The notes: a model not told the origin generated them from the sequence alone. A stretch of 8,615 nucleotides of DNA from SURF-33 sp964598885 (GCA_964598885.1 CAZRES010000126.1:1-8615); one strand, 5' to 3'. Counted from the first letter of the stretch, positions 1-5,897 are shown. Translations and numbers: made by a program.

Positions 1-60
1 TGGAAAGAGCCGGCCATTGAACTCAAACAATCGGAAAAAACCCTGAAAATTAATCACTAG
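1..60 (+). CDS. C-terminal end of an upstream gene, possibly amphi-Trp-like (partial)
   Basis: Frame 1 is open from the window edge and reads WKEPAIELKQSEKTLKINH before a TAG at 58..60. Only these 19 residues are visible, too few to identify a family. The stop lies 10 nt before the ATG of the PhoU-kinase gene, so the two are almost certainly cotranscribed and the operon begins upstream of the window. The Trp-Lys followed by a charged tail recalls the end of the amphi-Trp domain in the protein at 5099..5467, where W71 is followed by KK and an acidic stretch. A second amphi-Trp or another small GAK-associated protein would fit the context, but that is inference from context and a weak resemblance. 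Confidence 0.55.
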   Translation, partial: WKEPAIELKQSEKTLKINH

Positions 61-70
61 AGCGATATTC

Positions 71-1717
71 ATGTTAACGTTTGATGGTCTGGAAGAAAAT
101 CTGAAATTCATCGCCCTGGAGGTGGAAAAACAGATCCGTTCCACGGTCGATTTCATGGGGCAGCCTACGCGGAACCATTATGAACGCATCATTACCAAGG
201 ATGACTATATCGATAACCTGAAAACCGTTATCGAAAACAAATGCTTTTCCATTATTCACGGCAACACTTCTCTCGGGAAAAAGGACATCAACCGCATTCG
301 TTCCATTCAGACTATCTGTGTTAACCTGGAACGTATCGCCGACTTTTGCGTCAATATCGTGCGCCAAATGAGCTATATTGATGATTACCGGTTACTTAAA
401 CGGTATGATTATGATTCTATGATAAATGAAATCCGGTCGGCGCTGCCCAAAGTGCTGCCGGTGCTCAGCAATGCCGATCTCACCGGCGCTCTCGCGGTCT
501 GCAAGGCGGAATATATACTGGACCAGATGTTTAAAACCAATTTCGACAGGATCATGGAAGAGATACAGCAGGGTTTCCGGGTGACGGAATTGATCACGAT
601 TCTTTTTATTTTTCGTTATATCGAGCGTATCGGCGATTCACTTCTCAACATCGGCGAGGCCCTGATCTTTTCCATTATCGGCGAAAAAATCAAGATCGAA
701 CAGTTCCAGGCCCTGCAAACCACCCTGGCCAAATCCGGTTTTCAGGACACCATTCAGGAGATTGATTTCCAGGCCATCTGGGGGAGCCGTTCAGGGTGCC
801 GCATCAGCCGGGTGGGGCAGAAAAAAGATGAAACCGGCAATGATGTTCATGGCTCCATATTCAAAGAGGGCAACACCAAAAAAATCACCGCCGAAAAAAC
901 CAGCCTTGAAGAGTGGAACCGGATTTATCCCGGTTTGGCGGCCAGGATTTTTGGGTATAATAAAGACGATGAAAACGCCTCAATGCTGGTGGAATATCTG
1001 CCCGGATGCACGTTGGACGAGGTGATTCTGAGTTCGGACATCACCTTTGTCGACAACGCGCTGTTCATTCTCCAGCAGACTCTTCTGGACGTCTGGGATG
1101 CTACGTTGAAAGTCGAATCAGCGGCAACTAACTATATGAAGCAGATCCTTGATCGCGAAGAGGACATTCGAAGAGTCCATCCCGATGCTTTCCGGCCGCT
1201 GGCCAAAATCGGCGATAAAACCATTTCCGGCACCCACGAGCTTCTGGCCCGATGCGGGGAAATCGAACGAGATTTTCCCGCGCCCTTTACAGTGATGATC
1301 CACGGCGACTGTAACGTGAATAATATCTTGTATGATCATGCTGATCAGCGGATCCACTTTATCGACCTCCACCGATCCCGAAATTTCGATTATGTTCAGG
1401 ATGTTTCTGTATTTCTGGTGTCTAATTTCCGGATGCCGCTATTTGATCCGCCGCTGAGGGAAAAATTGAATCACGTCATCAGCGCCTTCCATCAATTTGC
1501 CGCGGAGTTCGCAGCCCAGAAAAACGACGAGACCTTTGCTTTCCGGCTGACCTTTGCACTGGCCCGGTCTTTTTTCACGTCGTCCCGGTTTGAACTGAAT
1601 CAGGAGTTCGCTAGTGAAATGGTGCTCCGGGCCCATTTTCTGCTGGAGAAAATCATTCATCAGCATGAAAACCCAACCGAGGCTTTTGTATTGCCGATGA
1701 ATGTGCTGTTTTTTTGA
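71..1717 (+). CDS. PhoU-like domain / APH-like phosphotransferase fusion protein
   Basis: This 548-residue protein has two parts. Residues 1 to about 210 are helical and contain two PhoU-type repeats with the E-x3-D signature: ERIADFCVNI (E87, D91) and ERIGDSLLNIGEA (E185, D189). PhoU proteins bind metal clusters and regulate phosphate uptake. Residues about 255 to 530 form an aminoglycoside/choline-kinase-like domain. It has a small lobe with GSIFKEG (K265), a hinge-like MLVEYLPG (305-312), the catalytic loop HGDCNVNN (H411, D413, N418) and a metal-binding-like IDLHRS (D432). The key Asp residues are retained, so an active kinase is likely; the substrate is unknown and resistance should not be assumed. 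There is no signal peptide or membrane segment, so it is probably cytoplasmic. The ATG is 10 nt after the preceding stop with only a weak ribosome site, suggesting coupling. Domain identities are confident; function is not. Confidence 0.88.
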   Translation: MLTFDGLEENLKFIALEVEKQIRSTVDFMGQPTRNHYERIITKDDYIDNLKTVIENKCFSIIHGNTSLGKKDINRIRSIQTICVNLERIADFCVNIVRQMSYIDDYRLLKRYDYDSMINEIRSALPKVLPVLSNADLTGALAVCKAEYILDQMFKTNFDRIMEEIQQGFRVTELITILFIFRYIERIGDSLLNIGEALIFSIIGEKIKIEQFQALQTTLAKSGFQDTIQEIDFQAIWGSRSGCRISRVGQKKDETGNDVHGSIFKEGNTKKITAEKTSLEEWNRIYPGLAARIFGYNKDDENASMLVEYLPGCTLDEVILSSDITFVDNALFILQQTLLDVWDATLKVESAATNYMKQILDREEDIRRVHPDAFRPLAKIGDKTISGTHELLARCGEIERDFPAPFTVMIHGDCNVNNILYDHADQRIHFIDLHRSRNFDYVQDVSVFLVSNFRMPLFDPPLREKLNHVISAFHQFAAEFAAQKNDETFAFRLTFALARSFFTSSRFELNQEFASEMVLRAHFLLEKIIHQHENPTEAFVLPMNVLFF

Positions 1718-1780
1718 CATAGAACCAAAAAAGTCGGCATTTCGATACCATTGCCGAACGCATTTCGCGATGCCGTTGAT

Positions 1781-1786
1781 AAAGGA
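1781..1786 (+). promoter_or_regulatory. Ribosome binding site choosing the ATP-grasp start
   Basis: AAAGGA lies 9 nt before ATG 1796. The longer reading from TTG 1751 has no comparable site and would only add 15 residues ahead of the typical RimK-like beta-strand start, so 1796 is preferred. Confidence 0.65.
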
Positions 1787-1795
1787 TACTATATT

Positions 1796-2677
1796 ATGCC
1801 TGATATTGCCGTTGTCGGCACCAGAGACGGCTGGTCCTCGGAAAAATTGGCCGACGCGGCCGCTAATGCCACGGGCCGCCGCCTCCTGGTGGAAATGAAC
1901 CAGGTGCGCCTTGATCTTGATACCGGATCTGTCTGGTATAAGGATACCGACCTTTCGAAAATGGACGCCGTCATCATTAAAAAGATCGGCGCTCGTTATT
2001 CCCCAGATCTTTTGGATCGCCTGGAAGTGCTGCGATTTCTGGAATTGCGGGGGGTGAAGATTTTTTCATCTCCCCGCCGCATCCTTCGGGTTTTAGATCG
2101 CCTCAGTTGCACAGTGACCCTGAAGGCTGCCGGCATTCCCATGCCGCCCACCACCGTCACCGAAAATGTGAACCAGGGCCTCATGGCGGTTAATGCCTAT
2201 GGTAAAGCCATTATTAAACCGCTGTATACGTCAAAAGCCCGGGGTATGATCGTTGTCAGGAGCGGAAAAGACGCAAGGGATCAACTGGAAAATTTTAAAG
2301 TGGAAAACTCGTTTTTTTATATCCAGAAGAAAATTCAGATCGGAAACCAGGATCTGGGCATCGTTTTTCTGGGAGGGAAGTATCTGACCACCTATGCCCG
2401 CTGCAAAAACGGCGATGCCTGGAACACCACCATCCATTCCGGGGGCCGGTACGCGTCATTTGACCCTCCGAACGAGATTATCGCTCTGGCGAAAAAAGCA
2501 CAGGATCTTTTCGGGCTGGATTTCACGTGCGTGGATGTTGCCATGACCGCCAGCGGACCCTATGTTTTTGAGGTTTCGGCTTTCGGCGGCTTTCGGGGCA
2601 TTCGGGAGACCCGAGAAATGGATCCGGCCAAACTGCTGGTTGACTATGTCTTGGAAAGGATATCTTGTGGGCAATGA
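1796..2677 (+). CDS. ATP-grasp ligase, RimK-like, GAK system
   Basis: The 293-residue protein is an ATP-grasp carboxylate-amine ligase related to RimK, which joins glutamate to a protein or small-molecule carboxylate through an acyl phosphate. The N-terminal subdomain opens with IAVVGTRDGWSSEKLADA (4-20). The ATP-binding region has AIIKPLYTSKARGM (K141 and a glycine-containing loop), YIQKKI (175-180), and the strand DLGIVFLGGKYLTTYARC, which is the RimK 'DiRvfVvG' position. The metal-binding end has D247 and VFEVSAFGGF with E259. Where RimK-type enzymes usually have E-x-N, this protein reads EVS (S261); see findings. It starts 78 nt after the PhoU-kinase gene and its last 11 nt overlap the HprK-like gene. 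From memory, the wording and order of motifs match the GAK-specific ATP-grasp family. Neither substrate nor product can be read from sequence. Confidence 0.88.
   Translation: MPDIAVVGTRDGWSSEKLADAAANATGRRLLVEMNQVRLDLDTGSVWYKDTDLSKMDAVIIKKIGARYSPDLLDRLEVLRFLELRGVKIFSSPRRILRVLDRLSCTVTLKAAGIPMPPTTVTENVNQGLMAVNAYGKAIIKPLYTSKARGMIVVRSGKDARDQLENFKVENSFFYIQKKIQIGNQDLGIVFLGGKYLTTYARCKNGDAWNTTIHSGGRYASFDPPNEIIALAKKAQDLFGLDFTCVDVAMTASGPYVFEVSAFGGFRGIRETREMDPAKLLVDYVLERISCGQ
2653..2660 (+). promoter_or_regulatory. Ribosome binding site supporting a GTG start for the HprK-like kinase
   Basis: GGAAAGGA lies inside the ATP-grasp coding sequence, 6 nt before GTG 2667. This is the best-supported start. The in-frame ATG at 2562 lies 116 nt inside the ATP-grasp gene and would prepend 35 residues that are only its shadow reading. 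Confidence 0.6.
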
Positions 2678-3746
2678 TCCATTGAACAGGTTGGATCTCA
2701 CATCGCGGCTCCGTGAACAATACCCTGTGGAGTTTCGCATAGTTCTGCGTTTCGATGATTGTATTTTCAAAGTAGAGACCAACGACAGCCAGCTCGACGG
2801 TAGACTTCGGAAGTATTTTAAAGCATTTATGACCATCCCTTCCGTACCCGACATCCGGGTGACGGCCCTGGAAGCCATCCCACCGGCGATCCCTGCAGAT
2901 TTTACCATCAAGAAACCTGATCCGGGGAAAACCAAGATCAAGGAGGAATATGCCGATATTAAAGGGGGTCGCATTGTCCGGAAAAGGCTTACGGACATGC
3001 TTTTTATCTTTGGCGACGGTGACAACCTCGCCATAGGTCCCTGTGCGGCCAACGACAATCAGGTGGTCAATTTCATCAATAACCGATTTATCGAATGGAA
3101 ACTTAACAGAGGCGGTTTGCTGGGGCACGCGGCCGGGGTTTCCCTAAACGGCCGGGGACTGGCGCTGGCGGGGTTTTCGGGAATGGGAAAATCCACCCTG
3201 GCTCTGCGCCTGCTGTCGGCGGGAACGGATTTTGTAAGCAATGACCGGCTTATCGTACAAAAGCGCATGAATACCATCCAGATGTACGGTGTGGCAAAAT
3301 ACCCCCGGATCAATCCCGGTACTATTCTTAATAACGAGGATCTTGACGGTATACTGACGGAACATCAGAAAAAACTTTATCAAATGCTGACCCCCAACGA
3401 ACTCTGGATGCTCGAGCATAAATTTGATGTTCCCATTGATGATTATTACGGGGAAGACCGGTTTTCCCTGAATGCGACCATGAAGGGGCTGGTCATTTTA
3501 AACTGGAGTCGGGCCAGAAAAAAGCCGGTCATTCAATCTGTCCGCATCGCCGAACGGCCGGACCTGCTTGGCGCGTTTATCAAGGAAACCGGACTGTTTT
3601 ATCTGCCGGCTAACGGAGCCGCGGCGGCCGCAGCAACGCAAAAGGATTATATCGACGTCCTGTCTGGCGGCGAATGCTTCGAAATAACCGGCGGTGTGAA
3701 TTTCGACCGGGCGGCATTGCTTTGCAGGGAAATTTTAAATGGATAA
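2667..3746 (+). CDS. HprK-related kinase B, GAK system
   Basis: Read from GTG 2667 the protein has 359 residues. Residues about 150-200 match the catalytic core of HPr kinase/phosphorylase. H154 occupies the place of the conserved His before the P-loop, GFSGMGKST is Walker A (169-177, K175), and FVSNDRL (189-195) aligns with the HprK 'VADDRV' segment, keeping the second Asp (D193) while the first is N192. The preceding 145 residues are not the usual HprK N-domain; they may be a binding domain specific to this family. The HprK signature LEIRG is not present, though FEITGG occurs at 338-343. HprK phosphorylates a Ser of HPr in carbon control; no HPr gene is in this window, so the target here is unknown and may be a cluster protein. 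It overlaps the upstream gene by 11 nt and the downstream gene by 8 nt, indicating coupled translation. Confidence 0.87.
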   Translation: MGNDPLNRLDLTSRLREQYPVEFRIVLRFDDCIFKVETNDSQLDGRLRKYFKAFMTIPSVPDIRVTALEAIPPAIPADFTIKKPDPGKTKIKEEYADIKGGRIVRKRLTDMLFIFGDGDNLAIGPCAANDNQVVNFINNRFIEWKLNRGGLLGHAAGVSLNGRGLALAGFSGMGKSTLALRLLSAGTDFVSNDRLIVQKRMNTIQMYGVAKYPRINPGTILNNEDLDGILTEHQKKLYQMLTPNELWMLEHKFDVPIDDYYGEDRFSLNATMKGLVILNWSRARKKPVIQSVRIAERPDLLGAFIKETGLFYLPANGAAAAAATQKDYIDVLSGGECFEITGGVNFDRAALLCREILNG

Positions 3747-4956
3747 ACCGATTACCGGCAAACCCGTTCAGGTGGAGATCAACCGGAATGTGACAATTCC
3801 CGACCCGATTAAGTTGGCCCGTTTCGCGCGAAGCCCGGATATCGGACCGAAAGTCCTGTTTTTCAGCGGCGGCACGGCCCTGCGGGAGGTAAGCCGGCGA
3901 ATCATCGATTATACCCATAATTCCATTCATATCATCACGCCCTTTGATTCCGGCGGCAGTTCCGCAGTCATCCGGAAAGCGTTTAATATGCCGGCTGTGG
4001 GCGACATCCGAAACCGCCTCATGGCTCTGGCGGACCTGAGTTTCAAAGGCAATCCGGAAATATATGCCTTGTTTTCCCATCGTTTGCCGAAAAATCGCAA
4101 AAACACCGTGCTGGAAGAAGCGCTGCGCCAGATGGCGTCCGGCAAGCATCATCTGGTGGCCACCATTCCCGACCCGATGCGTAAAATCATCCGAAACCAT
4201 CTCTATATTTTCATTGAGAACATGCCGGAAACTTTTGATTTACAGGGCGCAAGCATCGGTAACCTGATTCTGACGGCCGGTTATTTGACCTCCCGTCGGC
4301 TCTTTGACCCGGTGATCTATCTGTTTTCCAAGCTGGTTGAGGTCAGGGGAATTGTACGGCCTGCGGTGAACAGGAATTATCATCTGGCGGCCCGGCTGGA
4401 GAACGGGGATGTGCTGGTGGGACAGCACCGGATAACCGGAAATGAAACCTCGTCCCTGCTTTCTCCTGTCCGGAAGATTTTTCTCACCGCTAATGAGTTG
4501 GAGCCTGCCGAGGCTTCGGTTCCAATTCGACAGAAAATGCGTGATTTGATCGGCCGAGGCGAATTGATCTGCTATCCCATGGGCAGCTTCTATTCCAGCG
4601 TCATCGCCAATTTGCTGCCCTCCGGCATGGGGGCTGCCATCAGTCGGGTCCCATGTCCAAAAATATATGTTCCTTCAACGACAAGCGACTCGGAAACCAA
4701 GGGATGCGGTCTGATGGATCAGGTTGAAATTCTGCTTCACTATCTCCGAAAGGATAATCCAACAGGTATAAAAAACGAAAATGTATTGAATTTTATCGCT
4801 ATGGACCGGGAAAACGGATCCTATGCGGGAAAAATCGATGAAAAACGGCTAAGCCAGCTGGGCCTTAAAGTGATCGATTACCCTTTGGTCACCTCCCAAA
4901 GCGCTCCCCATATCGATGCGCGGTCGTTTTCGGATTTGCTGCTGTCCATGTGTTGA
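3739..4956 (+). CDS. CofD-related (CofD/YvcK superfamily) protein, GAK system
   Basis: This 405-residue protein belongs to the superfamily of CofD (2-phospho-L-lactate transferase of coenzyme F420 synthesis) and YvcK/GlmR (nucleotide-sugar-binding regulator). Visible motifs in order are FFSGGTALREVS (41-52), TPFDSGGSSAVIRK (67-80), VGDIRNRLMALAD (87-99), GNLILTAGYL (174-183), and MGSFYSSVIANLLPSGMG (281-298). These correspond to the glycine-rich substrate loop, the 'DDGGSSG' loop, the 'GDIRN' loop and the 'GxxSxYTSxxPNL' loop. The DDGG Asp is conserved as D70. The product is probably cytoplasmic. The ATG overlaps the HprK-like stop by 8 nt and has AGGGA (3726-3730) in front, so it is translated with its neighbour. 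There are no F420 genes here, so a YvcK-like sensor role or transfer of a phosphate-linked group onto another acceptor are both open. Family membership is confident; activity is not. Confidence 0.88.
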   Translation: MDKPITGKPVQVEINRNVTIPDPIKLARFARSPDIGPKVLFFSGGTALREVSRRIIDYTHNSIHIITPFDSGGSSAVIRKAFNMPAVGDIRNRLMALADLSFKGNPEIYALFSHRLPKNRKNTVLEEALRQMASGKHHLVATIPDPMRKIIRNHLYIFIENMPETFDLQGASIGNLILTAGYLTSRRLFDPVIYLFSKLVEVRGIVRPAVNRNYHLAARLENGDVLVGQHRITGNETSSLLSPVRKIFLTANELEPAEASVPIRQKMRDLIGRGELICYPMGSFYSSVIANLLPSGMGAAISRVPCPKIYVPSTTSDSETKGCGLMDQVEILLHYLRKDNPTGIKNENVLNFIAMDRENGSYAGKIDEKRLSQLGLKVIDYPLVTSQSAPHIDARSFSDLLLSMC

Positions 4957-5098
4957 AAACCGGATAAATATAATCGATGGGCTGTGCTTTATTTATTGGG
5001 GCGACTTCGTGTTTTCAGAAAAGTATTCCACGTTAATGCGAAAAAATTTAATATCTTAAAACAGTGGGTTTTTACAATCAACAAAAGGAGAAAACATT
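4957..5098 (+). other. AT-rich leader between the CofD-like and amphi-Trp genes
   Basis: This 142-nt gap is much longer than the other spacers in the core cluster. Its 3' half (about 5020-5080) is clearly AT-rich. TAATAT at 5049-5054 could be a -10 box but has no good -35 partner, so no promoter is called. There is no ORF and no strong hairpin. The gap allows independent or boosted expression of the small amphi-Trp protein, which is an inference. Confidence 0.4.
5085..5090 (+). promoter_or_regulatory. Strong ribosome binding site for the amphi-Trp gene
   Basis: AAGGAG sits 8 nt before ATG 5099, a better match to the consensus than the sites of the upstream genes. It fixes the start at 5099 rather than the internal ATG at codon 12 and suggests the small protein is made in larger amounts than the enzymes. 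Confidence 0.7.
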
Positions 5099-5467
5099 AT
5101 GAAGGCAAGTAAAATCAATCACCATCAGCGCATGAAACGGGAAGACCTGGCCAGCTATCTGCAGGATTTAACCGAAAGCATCCGGACCGGAAAGATCGTC
5201 ATCGAACGCAACGGCCAGTTCGTCAGCCTGGCGCCTCCGGACACCGTTAGCGTCGAACTTGAGGCCAAGATGAAAAAGGACAAAGGGGAAATTTCCATTG
5301 AAATTTCGTGGAAAAAGTCTCTGGAAGAGCCCCTGGCCGCACCTTTGAGCATTTCCTCGGACGAGCCGGAAATCCTGCTCGCCGATGCCATGGAGAATGC
5401 CGATGCCGATGATGAGAAAGACTCGGATGATAGAGCTGACGGAGATAATGACGACGATACGGTTTAA
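5099..5467 (+). CDS. amphi-Trp domain protein with acidic tail, GAK system
   Basis: A small protein of 122 residues. Residues about 10-75 fit the amphi-Trp domain: a helix (REDLASYLQDLTESIRTGK, 14-32), then alternating strands in which every second residue is hydrophobic (IVIERNGQFVSL, SVELEAKM, ISIEISW) ending in the conserved W71. The remaining 50 residues are low complexity; from about 87 onward Asp and Glu dominate and the last 30 residues are largely Asp (DADDEKDSDD, DGDNDDD). No catalytic motif, signal peptide or membrane segment is visible. In the GAK name as I recall it, this is the 'A' (amphipathic) component. It could be a scaffold, carrier or regulated target for the ligase and kinases; that is inference. 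It is separated by 142 nt from the CofD-like gene and is followed by an inverted repeat, so it probably ends the core operon. Confidence 0.82.
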   Translation: MKASKINHHQRMKREDLASYLQDLTESIRTGKIVIERNGQFVSLAPPDTVSVELEAKMKKDKGEISIEISWKKSLEEPLAAPLSISSDEPEILLADAMENADADDEKDSDDRADGDNDDDTV

Positions 5468-5511
5468 ACCGTTTTCATTTTGATTGTTTTGCACCATGCG
5501 AGAACCCATAT

Positions 5512-5541
5512 AGCCGGCATGCCCTGTAAGGCATGCCGGCT
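5512..5541 (+). terminator. Inverted repeat, probable terminator after the amphi-Trp gene
   Basis: AGCCGGCATGCC (5512-5523) and GGCATGCCGGCT (5530-5541) form a perfect 12-bp stem with a 6-nt loop. A further 4-bp outer stem is possible (ACCC 5504-5507 with GGGT 5547-5550). It starts 44 nt after the stop codon. There is no T tract directly after it, so intrinsic termination is not assured; it could also protect the mRNA 3' end. Confidence 0.55.
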
Positions 5542-5654
5542 TAAACGGGTGCAGTGAAAAATCGGCAAACTAAAGGATACCCCTTCTTTCGTTTTTCATA
5601 GAACCTGCCTCATTTTTGACCCTGCCGCTTTTTAAACCTTGGCGCTTTTCATTT

Positions 5655-5681
5655 GCTACTTTTTCAAAGCTTTGCAGTAGC
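5655..5681 (+). repeat. Inverted repeat in intergenic region
   Basis: GCTACT (5655-5660) pairs with AGTAGC (5676-5681) around a 15-nt loop that itself contains the palindrome CAAAGCTTTG (5665-5674). It may be an RNA hairpin or a protein-binding site; no function is assigned. Confidence 0.35.
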
Positions 5682-5848
5682 CTCCAATCTCCATGGCGGC
5701 GCCTTTAAGCTTTCGAAGAGATTGTATGTAAGCCTGTAAACGTCATTGTATTGTCACACGACTTTTACCGAGATTAAACGAGGTTGTCACCGGATTGCCA
5801 TGTATGATGTTTAATTTACGGTAGATTTAAAAGAATAAAGAAAACAAG

Positions 5849-5865
5849 GCGGCGATCGGCGCCGC
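5849..5865 (+). promoter_or_regulatory. GC-rich hairpin in the leader of the PHP-glycosyltransferase gene
   Basis: GCGGCG (5849-5854) and CGCCGC (5860-5865) form a 6-bp all-GC stem with a 5-nt loop, 32 nt before ATG 5898. It stands out from its AT-rich surroundings. It could affect mRNA stability or translation; this is inference. Confidence 0.35.
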
Positions 5866-5884
5866 ATGAAAGGAAAAGTCAAAC

Positions 5885-5889
5885 AGGAG
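5885..5889 (+). promoter_or_regulatory. Ribosome binding site for the PHP-glycosyltransferase
   Basis: AGGAG lies 8 nt before ATG 5898, fixing this start; the PHP motif DLHVHS begins at residue 9 as expected for the family. Confidence 0.7.
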
Positions 5890-5897
5890 TAAGGTAA

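Larger units (their letters stand above)
5468..5897 (+). other. 430-nt intergenic region before the PHP-glycosyltransferase gene
   Basis: No credible protein gene is seen on either strand; minus-strand open frames here run out of the neighbouring coding sequence. It holds the terminator-like repeat (5512-5541), a looser hairpin (5655-5681), two copies of AAGCTTT 40 nt apart (5667-5673, 5707-5713), two copies of TTGTCAC 33 nt apart (5751-5757, 5784-5790), and a GC-rich hairpin close to the next start (5849-5865). TATGAT at 5803-5808 and TTTAAT at 5810-5815 could be -10 boxes, but the TTGTCA elements are not at normal spacing from either. A promoter for the downstream gene is expected here but cannot be placed. 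Confidence 0.5.

Noticed and set aside
1709..1715. Run of seven T at the end of the PhoU-kinase gene as a programmed slippage site or terminator
   Set aside because: Neither shifted frame joins the ATP-grasp frame, and no stable hairpin precedes the run; the tight cluster argues against termination here.
71..1717. Antibiotic-resistance (aminoglycoside) kinase
   Set aside because: Only the fold and the HGD loop are shared; the PhoU fusion and the gene cluster point to a housekeeping or pathway role.
1751..1795. Longer ATP-grasp start at TTG 1751
   Set aside because: It has no good ribosome site and adds 15 residues ahead of the usual N-terminal strand; ATG 1796 has AAAGGA at proper spacing.
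2562..2666. Longer HprK-like reading from ATG 2562
   Set aside because: It would overlap the ATP-grasp gene by over 100 nt, and the extra residues look like an out-of-frame shadow; GTG 2667 has a good ribosome site.
2456..3128. Two minus-strand open frames of about 200 codons
   Set aside because: They lie opposite well-supported ATP-grasp and HprK-like coding sequence, have no recognisable motifs and look like shadows.
3610..4200. Minus-strand open frame of 196 codons
   Set aside because: It is antisense to the HprK-like and CofD-like genes, without motifs or a ribosome site that would support it.
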